The notes beneath the pieces are model-generated. The model saw nothing but the letters and a program-made list of their open reading frames with translations, searched no databases and had not been told where the DNA came from. The translations under genes were made by a program, and so were the position numbers. From JBNJGB01 sp051747385 (GTDB lineage: Bacteria; Myxococcota_A; UBA9042; PHBI01; JACKFB01): DNA of 64,000 nt. The stretch lies in assembly GCA_051747385.1 (NCBI GenBank), contig JBNJGB010000003.1, forward strand, positions 62,001 through 126,000. The letters are read 5' to 3'. Positions 49,374-56,919 of the stretch are shown in pieces; position 1 is the first letter of the stretch, and each line of letters starts with the position of its first letter.

Positions 49374-49898
49374 ACGAAACGGCAGCGACAGGGGGTGAAG
49401 AACACCCCGGAGAAGCACCGGGTGAACCGGGAGATCCGCTTCGCCACCATTCGGGTCATAGGACCGGAGGGTGAGCAGCTCGGGATCATGAGCCCGGACG
49501 AGGGGCGCGCGGTGGCCGACGAGCACGGCCTCGACCTGGTCGAGGTCGCGCCGGACACACGCCCTCCCGTGTGCAAGGTGATGGACTACGGGAAGTTCAA
49601 GTACGAGCTCTCCAAGCGACACAAGCCGCAGAAGACGGCCAAGCTCAAGACGATCAAGCTTCGGCCGAAGACGGACGATCACGATATCGAGACGAAGTTC
49701 AACCGGGCCCGCCGCTTTCTGAAGGCCGGCGACCGCGTGAAGTTCGTGATGCGGCTGCGCGGCCGTGAGATGGCGTACATCGACCGGTGGTGTGAGCTGC
49801 TCAGGGACGAGCTGGAGCAGCTGTCCGACGCGGGCTCCGTGTCCCAGAGGCCGCAGAAGGAGGGCCGGGCGGTAGTCGCCCAGCTCGATCCGAAGTAG
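49374..49898 (+). CDS. infC: translation initiation factor IF-3, apparent ACG start
   Basis: Both IF-3 domains are clear: NREIRFATIRVIGPEGEQLGIMSPDEGR...DLVEVAPDTRPPVCKVMDYGKFKYE, then KLRPKTDDHDIETKFNRARRFLKAGDRVKFVMRLRGREMAY. The best ribosome site in the region, AGGAGGT (49362-49368), is five bases before ACG at 49374 in the same frame. That start gives a 174-residue protein with the same N-terminal length as E. coli IF-3. The only standard start, GTG 49395, has a poor site and gives a shorter tail. IF-3 genes often use rare starts so that IF-3 represses itself; M. xanthus uses AUC. thrS, rpmI and rplT are not adjacent. Confidence 0.88.
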   Translation, partial: TKRQRQGVKNTPEKHRVNREIRFATIRVIGPEGEQLGIMSPDEGRAVADEHGLDLVEVAPDTRPPVCKVMDYGKFKYELSKRHKPQKTAKLKTIKLRPKTDDHDIETKFNRARRFLKAGDRVKFVMRLRGREMAYIDRWCELLRDELEQLSDAGSVSQRPQKEGRAVVAQLDPK

Positions 49899-49906
49899 CC
49901 GGATGC

Positions 49907-49946
49907 GGCGCGCAGGTGTACGGCCGGGACGGGCGGCCTGCGCGCC
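49907..49946 (+). terminator. long hairpin after infC
   Basis: GGCGCGCAGG and CCTGCGCGCC (49907-49916 and 49937-49946) pair perfectly, with 20 bases between them, directly after the infC stop. No T-run follows. It is either a terminator or an RNA-stability element. Confidence 0.5.
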
Positions 49947-50059
49947 CCGCCTCGACGGTTATCGGCCGCACGGTCGGGCGATGACATCCCGCGCGCCGAT
50001 GGGCTATGCTGCGCTGGTGAACGGCTGTTGCATCGAACGGTTGCGCCAGGGCGTCGTCC

Positions 50060-51544
50060 ATGTCCCATGACCACGAGCCGGGCTCCATCGAGGGCTCGTC
50101 GGGCCATCACACGCCCGGCGCGTCGGAGGAGCATGGCGAGGGCATCCCGCTGGCGGCGGACGACGGACGATCCGCGGAGGAGCCGGAGGCCGGGGGTGGC
50201 GAAGAGACGGAGGGGGCGATCTTCGAGGAGTTCGAGGACGTCCCCCGGTTGAAGCGCCAGCTCGCGGCCGCGCGGGCCGAGGTCCGCGCCCTGCTGGATC
50301 AGCTCTCCGAGTTCAACGCGGTACGCGCCGACGCGATGGAGCGGGGACAGCAGGTGGAGGCCCTCCGGGCGCGCCTGGTGTCCGTGGAGTCCGATCGGGA
50401 CCAGTACCGGGACCTGGCCGAGGAGCGGCGCCGCCGGGAGGCGGCTCTGGAGGAGCGCCTCCGGCAGGCGCAGGAAGACCTGGAGCGCGCGCGGGCCCGG
50501 GCGCCGGAGCAGCATGCGGACAAGCTCGAGGACGCGCTTCGTGACGCGCGGCGAGGCGAAGCCATCGCCCGGAAGGCCGTCGGGGAGGTGCGTCGCGAGC
50601 GCGACGATCTGGAGGAGCGCCTGGACGATCTCCTGTCGCGGATGAGCGATCTCACGGCCGACCGGGACGCAGCCGCCGAGCGGGCCGAGCGAACGCGCGT
50701 GGCCCTGGAGCGGCTGCGCAAGGCGTTCGTGAGGACCCGTGAGCAGGAGCAGGGCCGCGGGGTGGACGAGGAGGTCGCCGCGGAGCTTCGCGAGGCCCTC
50801 GGCGAGGCGCGCGAGGAGGTCGAGCGGCTCCGCGACCAGGTGGCCGCCCTCGAGGCGGAGCGCGACGAGGAGCGTGCCCTGCGGGAGGCCCTGGAGGAGC
50901 AGGTGCCCGAGCCCGCCGGTGCGCTCACGGCCGCCCTCGGCACCGAGCCCGGCGTGCCTCGCGAGCGCGTGGTCGATGCGGCGAAGTACGAGGCCCTCCA
51001 GAAGCACGCCGCCCAGCTCGAGCGGCGCGCGGCGGAGTTGGAGAGCGCCGTGGAGTCTGCCGTGGCCAGCGCCCTGGAGGCGGAGCAGAGTCGACGGCAG
51101 ACCCAGGGCCTCGAGCAGCGCGCGGCGGAGCTGGAGCGCGCCCTCGAGGAGGAGCGCAGCGGCGCTCGGAAGAGACCCCAGGAGGAGAGCGAGCGCATCG
51201 AGTCGCTGAAGGAGGAGGTCGATCGCCTGCGCTCGCTCGTCCAGAACGGCAGCGCGCAGATCCAGCGCTATCTGCTCGAGCTGGAGGGCTCGAAGGGCGC
51301 CATCGCGCGCAGCCGGCACGAGATCCGCCGCTATACGGACCGGGTGGACGGGCTCTACGAGGGGATCGGGCACCTGCGGCGGTATCTGCACGACGCAGGG
51401 CCGGAGGGGGACCACGGCCTGATCCTCCTGGACGAGATCAAGCGCTGCGCCGACGAGATCCGCGGCCTGGTGGAGAGCAACGAGCGCTTCAGCCGGACCA
51501 TGGACCGCACCATGGAGCGCCTGGCCGCCATCCTGAAGGAGTAG
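50060..51544 (+). CDS. long coiled-coil protein of unknown function
   Basis: The 494-residue protein has an acidic disordered start (about 1-60), then about 330 residues of heptad-rich coiled coil (Glu/Arg/Leu/Ala), and a short non-coiled end IARSRHEIRRYTDRVDGLYEGIGHLRRYLHDAG. There is no signal or membrane segment. The composition resembles cytoskeletal or gliding/polarity scaffolds of myxobacteria, but no family is recognisable. It is a stand-alone gene convergent with the PcnB-like gene. Confidence 0.75.
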   Translation: MSHDHEPGSIEGSSGHHTPGASEEHGEGIPLAADDGRSAEEPEAGGGEETEGAIFEEFEDVPRLKRQLAAARAEVRALLDQLSEFNAVRADAMERGQQVEALRARLVSVESDRDQYRDLAEERRRREAALEERLRQAQEDLERARARAPEQHADKLEDALRDARRGEAIARKAVGEVRRERDDLEERLDDLLSRMSDLTADRDAAAERAERTRVALERLRKAFVRTREQEQGRGVDEEVAAELREALGEAREEVERLRDQVAALEAERDEERALREALEEQVPEPAGALTAALGTEPGVPRERVVDAAKYEALQKHAAQLERRAAELESAVESAVASALEAEQSRRQTQGLEQRAAELERALEEERSGARKRPQEESERIESLKEEVDRLRSLVQNGSAQIQRYLLELEGSKGAIARSRHEIRRYTDRVDGLYEGIGHLRRYLHDAGPEGDHGLILLDEIKRCADEIRGLVESNERFSRTMDRTMERLAAILKE

Positions 51545-51564
51545 CTGAAGCAGGTACCGCCGCG

Positions 51565-52911
51565 TCAGCCGCGCCCGCCGCCTCCGCGCCGGCGCCGCCG
51601 ACGGCCACGACGCCTCCCGCTGCCCCGGTCGTCGTCCGGGGAGCCCTCGCTGGTGTCCTCCACCCTGGGCTCGAACGGGGCCGGGGTGATGCCGCGCTCC
51701 CGGCACCGGGCGGCCCACTCCTCGTAGACCTCCCGTTCGTCGCCCACGCGGGTCACGTACTCGGCGCGGAGCAGCGACAGGGCCATGGGGAGGGCAGGCG
51801 CGTGGAGGAGGTTGCTCCGGCGCCGGCGTCGGTGGCTGTCCACGAGACGTCGCATGACGTTGGCGGTGGCCCGGAGGTGCTGGCGGTGCCGCACGGGCAC
51901 GGCCATGCGGACGGTCGCCTCGCGGGTAGCCTCCACGGCGACCTTGCCCCAGTCGGCGCGCCCAGACTCGGCCGCGGACAGGATCGTGGGTCGCACCAGG
52001 GGCCAGGCGAAGAGGACGAAGGTGCTCTCGCGGGGCAGGTTGCCGTGAGCCTGGACCATCCGGTCCAGCGCTCCGAGCCACTCGAGCCACTCGTCCCGCG
52101 ACAGGGGCCCTTCGTCGAGTGTGCGCGCCACCTCGGGCAGTACCGCTTGGAGGATGCCGAGGTCCATGAGGACGGCCATCGTCTGGCGGGCGTGGCCGCT
52201 CTCGTGCATCCGGAAGATCTCCTCCGTCACACGGGCGACCGGGCAGTCGTGCACGAGGGGGGCCATCTCCTGCGCCACCTCGACGATGGTGTCGTCCAGG
52301 CCCAGGCCCAGCCGGCCGGCGAACTTCACGGCGCGTAGGAGGCGCACCGGATCCTCGCGGAAGCGCTGCTCGGCCTCACCGATGGTCCGCAGGCGCCGCG
52401 CGGACACGTCCGGCAGTCCGTCCACGTGGTCGTGGAGGCGGGCTGCGACCGGGTCGTAGAAGAGGCCGTTGATGGTGAAGTCCCGGCTCCAGGCGTCCTC
52501 CTCCGGCGTGCCGAAGGCGTTCGCCCGCACGACGAAGCCGGAGTCGTCCTCCACCGTCTGGTCCTCTGGCGGACCGCGGAAGGTAGCGACCTCGAAGACC
52601 TGCCTGCCGGAACGCACGTGGGCCAGCTTGAACCGCCGTCCGATGAGCCGGCATCGCCTCCCGAACACCGACTTCAGCTCGTCGGGCGTCGCGGTCGTGG
52701 CGATGTCGAAGTCCTTTGGCACCCGGCCCAGCAGCGCGTCGCGTACGCAGCCGCCCACCAGGAAGGCCGTATACCCCTCCTGCTGAAGCTGCGAGACGAC
52801 GGCCACCGCGTCGCGATCGAGGGACTCGGCCGGGAAGTTCGTCGGGTCCAAGGGCGGGTTCCTCCAGCGCCAGGCGGGCCGGAGTGTAGCAGCAAGCGGC
52901 CTCGCTTGCAC
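51565..52911 (-). CDS. PcnB-like polynucleotide adenylyltransferase / CCA-type nucleotidyltransferase
   Basis: The 448-residue frame has the class II nucleotidyltransferase head: FLVGGCVRDALLGRVPKDFDIATTATPDEL (GG-RD and D-x-D), SRDFTINGLFYDP and FREDPVRLLRAVKFAGRLG. The tail is strongly basic (RRRGRRRRRRGG), as in PcnB poly(A) polymerases, which favours poly(A) addition over CCA repair. The start is uncertain: GTG 52911 gives the full frame, while TTG 52851 would start at LDPTNFPAESLDRDA, nearer the conserved part. It lies 23 bases after the HxsB-like gene on the same strand, so it may be co-transcribed. Confidence 0.85.
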   Translation of the reverse strand: MQARPLAATLRPAWRWRNPPLDPTNFPAESLDRDAVAVVSQLQQEGYTAFLVGGCVRDALLGRVPKDFDIATTATPDELKSVFGRRCRLIGRRFKLAHVRSGRQVFEVATFRGPPEDQTVEDDSGFVVRANAFGTPEEDAWSRDFTINGLFYDPVAARLHDHVDGLPDVSARRLRTIGEAEQRFREDPVRLLRAVKFAGRLGLGLDDTIVEVAQEMAPLVHDCPVARVTEEIFRMHESGHARQTMAVLMDLGILQAVLPEVARTLDEGPLSRDEWLEWLGALDRMVQAHGNLPRESTFVLFAWPLVRPTILSAAESGRADWGKVAVEATREATVRMAVPVRHRQHLRATANVMRRLVDSHRRRRRSNLLHAPALPMALSLLRAEYVTRVGDEREVYEEWAARCRERGITPAPFEPRVEDTSEGSPDDDRGSGRRRGRRRRRRGGGGRG

Positions 52912-52934
52912 CGGGTTCGGCGGCGGCGGCCGGG

Positions 52935-54311
52935 TCAGGCCGGGCCGACCCCGGCCCAGCGCTCGAGGATCGCGCGGTCGCCGTCACCGCCGGTGAGGCG
53001 GGCGAAGAGGGAGTCCAGCACCCGCTGGAGCACGGCCGCGGTGCTCCCGTCCTGCATGCGCCCCTGGATGGAGCCCTGTTCGGTGTAGTTCTCCGCCGGG
53101 CACAGGCCCACGTACGGCTTGTAGGCGCAGTCGGTCCAGCCGGGCTGGCTCTCCAGGGTGCTGGCCACGACGAGGGCCCGGACCGTCGCGCTGGTGATCA
53201 TGTCGTGATAGCCCTGGTAGGGGAGCTGCCCCACCTGGAAGAGCGGGTCGTCCGCCAGGTCAGCCACGACACGCCCGGCGTCGGAGGCGTAGACGCGCCC
53301 GTCGTGGTGATACGCCAGCTCACCGATGCCGTCCCGGGCCGGGGAGCGGTAGTCGTCGTCCGCGAGCGGCACGTCCCCGTCGAGCACCTTGGCGGCCAGC
53401 ACGCGCGCTGTGCGCTCGTACAGGTCACGTCCGTCGCGTGCGTGCTCCAGGAGCCGGTCCAGGCCCTGGCTCCACGCGGCCGCCCACTCGCCCACGGTGA
53501 AGCCCGGCTGTCCCTCCTCGCCGAGGAGGAACCGGCGGTTGTGGGGGCGGCGCAGATCGACGCTGGAGCACCCCAGGTCGGCCGCCAGGTCCACGATGTC
53601 GCGGACGCGGCCGAGGCGCTCCGCGGTCAGGCTCGCAATCAGGCGTACGCGGCGATCCGCTCCCGCCTCCTCCCACGCCGCGTGGAGCTTGGAGATCCAG
53701 CCGCGGGCAGGGGCGTCCGCGTCGTCCAGGAGGGCGTCCGTGAGCACGACGTGGACGGCCACGCCCTGCCCCGCGAGGTGTGCTGGCAGGTCCTCGTCCA
53801 TGCCGCCCAGATCGCTCTCCACGACGATCTCGAGGCCCTTGCGCGCGAGGCGGTTCTTGTCGCGGGCGTAGGAGACGACGTGGTCCAGCAGGGCGCGGTG
53901 CGCGAGCGGATCGCCGCCCCGGAGGACGAAGGTCAGGGCGGGGCTCGTGGACATGAAGGCACAGTCGACGGCCTTCTCCGCGGTCGCCTCCGACATGACC
54001 TCGCCGTCGTCACCGGCGCACACCAGGACGTGACGGTCGGGCCCGTGCTGCAGGTAGGCGTACCGGCGACGCAGGATCTCCGCGGCGTCGGCCTGGTCGA
54101 TGGCGCCGTGGATGAAGCGGCTCGCGCGCAGGCGCTCGTAGAGGTCCGGCTCGTCGTCGAGGTCGCCCTCGACGAAGCACCGGAACTCCTCCGGCTCCAG
54201 AAGCAGCCAGTCCCCGTAGTCGTTGGTGATGAGGTACCGGCCGTCCAGGACGCGATACCGGAAGGGGCCGGCCACGTCCGTGTCCACCGTCGTGACGCCT
54301 GCAGTGTCCAT
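52935..54311 (-). CDS. HxsB-like protein lacking the radical-SAM cysteine motif
   Basis: The 458-residue protein matches the plan I know for the His-Xaa-Ser system maturase HxsB: FRYRVLDGRYLITNDYGDWLLLEPEEF at the start, LRASRFIHGAI, MSEATAEKAVDCAF, LRGGDP (the GGEP-like motif), HDGRVYASDAGRV, and a SPASM-like CAYKPYVGLCP...NYTEQGSI end. But where HxsB has CxxxCxxC, this protein reads HVLVCAGDDGEV (only Cys98). At the end one Cys of PYCGxC is Val and the later Cys is gone (Cys395 and Cys404 remain). It therefore should not bind the usual 4Fe-4S cluster. The ATG abuts the stop of the small HxsD-like gene (TAGATG). I treat it as a pseudoenzyme partner. Confidence 0.75.
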   Translation of the reverse strand: MDTAGVTTVDTDVAGPFRYRVLDGRYLITNDYGDWLLLEPEEFRCFVEGDLDDEPDLYERLRASRFIHGAIDQADAAEILRRRYAYLQHGPDRHVLVCAGDDGEVMSEATAEKAVDCAFMSTSPALTFVLRGGDPLAHRALLDHVVSYARDKNRLARKGLEIVVESDLGGMDEDLPAHLAGQGVAVHVVLTDALLDDADAPARGWISKLHAAWEEAGADRRVRLIASLTAERLGRVRDIVDLAADLGCSSVDLRRPHNRRFLLGEEGQPGFTVGEWAAAWSQGLDRLLEHARDGRDLYERTARVLAAKVLDGDVPLADDDYRSPARDGIGELAYHHDGRVYASDAGRVVADLADDPLFQVGQLPYQGYHDMITSATVRALVVASTLESQPGWTDCAYKPYVGLCPAENYTEQGSIQGRMQDGSTAAVLQRVLDSLFARLTGGDGDRAILERWAGVGPA

Positions 54312-54554
54312 CTAGCGCGCCCTCTCGATGGTTGCCACGAGCACGAAGTTGGCGAACTCCGACGCGAGGATCTCCGCGTCCAGATCCTCGTCCACGTCGT
54401 CGAAGCGGACCGTCCACGCATGCGCGTCGCGGTCCATGCTCAGCGTCCCGAATGGCGCGTAGATCTCCAGGGCGTCCTCGATGGCGCCGAGCTCGTAGAG
54501 CTCCTTGTCGAATACCCGGGAGGCCTCGGCCGTGCCCGTGTGCTCGTCGGCCAT
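54312..54554 (-). CDS. small HxsD-like protein
   Basis: The 80-residue protein begins MADEHTGTAEASRVFDKELY and ends DAEILASEFANFVLVATIERAR. The (S/G)EFxNxxLxxxxxR segment and the start of the fold (ELYELGAIEDALEIY) parallel the larger HxsD-like neighbour, as if a short paralogue. Its ATG directly follows the neighbour's TAG and its own TAG directly precedes the HxsB-like ATG. It has no cysteine. It may be a chaperone or a modification substrate; this is inference. Confidence 0.6.
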   Translation of the reverse strand: MADEHTGTAEASRVFDKELYELGAIEDALEIYAPFGTLSMDRDAHAWTVRFDDVDEDLDAEILASEFANFVLVATIERAR

Positions 54555-55076
54555 CTAGTCGTCCCCCTTCTTCGCCGGCTTGTGGCCGCCGGCGTCGCCG
54601 GCCTCGGCCTGCGGACCGGCAGCCGTCGGGGCGGATCCGCGCTTCTTGAAGCGCTCCTCCCAGGGGACCGCGATGCCGAGGGGATCGTCGAGGAAGTCGA
54701 GGTCGTCCTCCTCGTCCTCCACCTCGTCGTCGAAGGCCTCCGGGACCATGGCGCCCGTCGCGCCGGCCAAGGCCTGAGAGACGATGCTCTCCAGGATGCT
54801 CTTGTTCTGCTGCGTGATGCGGCGACGGAGGGACTGGCTGAGAAGCTCGTTGCCGAACTCCCCGGCCAGGGCCCGGAGCGCGTCCTCGTCCGCGTCCTCG
54901 TCCTTCGCGGCGATCTCCACCGAGATGGTGTCGCCGTCCCTTCCAAGCAGGACGTAGGCCCGGTCGACGAAGATGTAGGCCGCCCCGAAGATGACGTCCT
55001 GGGGGTACAGGCCCTCGTCGAGCTGAAGGACGAGCTTGCCGTCCCGGGCATGCAGGATCTCTGGCGCTTTTTTCAC
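54555..55076 (-). CDS. HxsD-like protein with acidic tail
   Basis: The 173-residue protein starts at GTG 55076 after GGAGAG. Residues about 1-105 resemble HxsD of the His-Xaa-Ser system: LQLDEGLYPQDVIFGAAYIFVDRAYVLLGRDG, then LAGEFGNELLSQSLRRRITQQNKSILESIVSQAL, near the LLNDYxLRE type motif. The tail (about 115-173) is very acidic (DDEVEDEEDDLDFLDDP) and then Lys-rich. It is the first gene of the three-gene cassette and has a promoter upstream. HxsD has no established biochemical role; peptide-chaperone function is inferred from its conserved linkage to maturases. Confidence 0.7.
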   Translation of the reverse strand: MKKAPEILHARDGKLVLQLDEGLYPQDVIFGAAYIFVDRAYVLLGRDGDTISVEIAAKDEDADEDALRALAGEFGNELLSQSLRRRITQQNKSILESIVSQALAGATGAMVPEAFDDEVEDEEDDLDFLDDPLGIAVPWEERFKKRGSAPTAAGPQAEAGDAGGHKPAKKGDD

Positions 55077-55174
55077 GTGCGGTCTCTCCAGCCTACGGCG
55101 GACCCCGGCGGGGCGCCCCCGCCCCGGAGGCTCGGACTGCCAGGGATTCCGCCTTCTTTCACGGCGAATTGGAC

Positions 55175-55202
55175 GCTATCACCTGCTCGCGGAGAGTGTC
55201 AA
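55175..55202 (-). promoter_or_regulatory. promoter for the HxsD/HxsB-like operon
   Basis: On the minus strand TTGACA (55202-55197) is a perfect -35, and GATAGC (55180-55175) follows after 16 bases. TAGCGT at an 18-base spacing is the alternative -10. The leader would be about 90 bases to GTG 55076. Confidence 0.5.
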
Positions 55203-55243
55203 CGCGGCCGCGGGCGCCCACGGGGCGCGCAAGCCCCGGACAC

Positions 55244-55270
55244 AAAAAAGGCCCCGGAGTCCGGGGCCTT
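55244..55270 (-). terminator. terminator beside attL (original tRNA-Gly terminator)
   Basis: AAGGCCCCGG and CCGGGGCCTT (55249-55258 and 55261-55270) form a perfect 10-bp stem, and the minus-strand reading ends in six T (55249-55244). It stands just after the tRNA 3' fragment, where a tRNA-Gly terminator is expected. Confidence 0.8.
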
Positions 55271-55271
55271 C

Positions 55272-55325
55272 GTGTTGGAGCGGGAAACGGGATTCGAACC
55301 CGCGACCTCCACCTTGGCAAGGTGG
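55272..55325. repeat. attL: tRNA-Gly 3' fragment, 54-bp direct repeat
   Basis: It carries the anticodon arm, variable loop, T arm, acceptor 3' strand and CCA of tRNA-Gly on the minus strand, but the D arm and 5' end are missing (the next bases are TGAGCC instead of CGCTCT). It is identical over 54 bases to 63745-63798. Confidence 0.9.
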
Positions 55326-55402
55326 TGAGCCGGGGTTCCGGGCAATTCGTGAGGTGTCGGGAAGTGGCGCCGTTACAGGGTGTTGCGTGCATCGTTGTTC
55401 CG

Positions 55403-55495
55403 GTGGGTTCCCTGGTATACCCTGCCGGTGGGTTCCTATTGGGTTCCTAAGACGCCGTTAGGAACCCACGACACACCACGGGAGGAACCCACCGA
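55403..55495. promoter_or_regulatory. left cluster of integrase arm-type sites
   Basis: Within 95 bases upstream of int are five copies of a GGGTTCC-like unit: three forward (near 55405, 55430, 55440) and two inverted (AGGAACCCA near 55461 and 55482). A 23-base segment (55429-55451) with two of them recurs exactly at the other end of the element (63656-63678). They are probable binding sites for the integrase N-terminal domain and may also regulate int. Confidence 0.65.
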
Positions 55496-55505
55496 GGAGG
55501 GGCAC

Positions 55506-56780
55506 GTGGCCGTCGCCAAGCTGACCAAGCGGATCGTGGAGGGTGCCAAGCGTCCGACCGGAGAGAAGGGCGACCGGGAGCGGTGGATCTGGGACACTGA
55601 GGTGAAGGGCCTCGGGGTGAAGCTCAACCCGTCCGGCCGGCGTAGCTACGTGGTGAAGTACCGGCCCCAAGGAGAGCGGCGCACGCGCAAGGTGACCATC
55701 GGCGCGCACGGGCAGCCGTGGACCGTGTACCAGGCGCGAGAGGAGGCCCGCAGACTCCTCGGGGCGGTGGCCGCCGGGGAGGACCCGGCGCAGGCGAAGC
55801 GGGAGGCCCGGGAGGCGCTGACGGTTGCCGAGCTGTGCGAGCTGTGGCTCGCCGAGGGCTGCACCACCAAGAAGGCGTCGACCATCGCCGAGGACCGGCG
55901 CCGTATCGAGTGCCACGTCCTGCCGCTCCTGGGCAGCCGCAAGGTGGACTCCGTGACCCGCGGTGACGTGGAGCGGTTCCTCCGTGACGTGGCCAACGGC
56001 AAGACGGCGCGTAAGCGCTCCGCGAAGAAGCGCGGGCGCTCCAAGACCCGAGGCGGGAAGGGCGTCGCGACCCGCACCGTGGGGATGCTGGGCTCCATCT
56101 TCACGTTCGCCGTGGCGCGGGGCCTCCGGCCGGACAACCCCGCGCGGGGAGTGAAGCGGTTCCCCGACCAGAAGCGGGAGCGGTTCCTATCGGAGGTGGA
56201 GCGAGCGCGGCTGGGCGAGGCCCTGAGCGAAGCCGAGGCCGAGGGCGTCAACCCGTCCGCCATCAACGCTATCCGGCTCCTCGCCCTGACGGGCTGCCGG
56301 CGGTCCGAGGTGCTCGGGCTGCGGTGGGAGTGGGTGGACTTCGACTTCGGATGCCTCCGGCTCCCCGACTCCAAGACCCGGGCGAAGGTGGTTCCGCTGG
56401 GGGCGCCCGCGGCGAAACTCCTCGGACGCCTCCCGCGCGTGGAGGGCAATCCGCACGTCTTCCCCGGCGCCGAGCCAGGCGAGCCGTTCAAGGGCCTCCA
56501 GAAGGTGTGGAGGCGCATCCGCGAGCGTGCCGGACTGGAGGACGTGCGCCTTCACGACCTGCGGCATACCTTTGCCAGCGTCGGCGCCGAGGGCGGCTCC
56601 TCGCTGGTTATCATCGGCGCCATCCTGGGCCACAGGCACGCGGCGACGACCTCGCGCTACGCGCACCTGTCCGACGATCCCGTCAAGGCGCAGGCAGACA
56701 GGATCGCTGCTCGCATCGCCTCCACTATGGACCCCGGCGAGGGCGCGGAGGTGGTGCCAATCAAGAGCAAGCGAGGCTGA
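55506..56780 (+). CDS. int: tyrosine-family integrase
   Basis: The 424-residue protein has an N-terminal DUF4102-like arm-binding domain (WIWDTEVKGLGVKLNPSGRRSYVVKYR), a core-binding domain (TVAELCELWLAEGCTTKKASTIAEDRRRIECHVLPLLG) with a Lys/Arg-rich insert (RKRSAKKRGRSKTRGG), and a catalytic domain. That domain has Arg in TGCRRSEVLGLRW, HDLRHTFAS, LGHRHAATTSRY and the final Tyr. It catalyses insertion at the tRNA-Gly. GTG 55506 follows GAGGAGGGG. It lies next to attL and the arm-site cluster. Confidence 0.93.
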   Translation: MAVAKLTKRIVEGAKRPTGEKGDRERWIWDTEVKGLGVKLNPSGRRSYVVKYRPQGERRTRKVTIGAHGQPWTVYQAREEARRLLGAVAAGEDPAQAKREAREALTVAELCELWLAEGCTTKKASTIAEDRRRIECHVLPLLGSRKVDSVTRGDVERFLRDVANGKTARKRSAKKRGRSKTRGGKGVATRTVGMLGSIFTFAVARGLRPDNPARGVKRFPDQKRERFLSEVERARLGEALSEAEAEGVNPSAINAIRLLALTGCRRSEVLGLRWEWVDFDFGCLRLPDSKTRAKVVPLGAPAAKLLGRLPRVEGNPHVFPGAEPGEPFKGLQKVWRRIRERAGLEDVRLHDLRHTFASVGAEGGSSLVIIGAILGHRHAATTSRYAHLSDDPVKAQADRIAARIASTMDPGEGAEVVPIKSKRG

Positions 56781-56919
56781 CGGCGGGCCCGCGCTTGACG
56801 CGCTGGGCCGTGCGCGCCATCACAGACACGCGCGGCTAGGCTAGGCCAGCCGAACGCCGGGGCCCGCACTCCGGCCCGCCGCGCGGCCTTCACATGCGGG
56901 GACACCATGCGGGGGTGTC

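Noticed and set aside
55272..55325. Second tRNA-Gly gene
   Set aside because: Only the 3' part is present; D arm and 5' acceptor strand are missing, so it is an att remnant.
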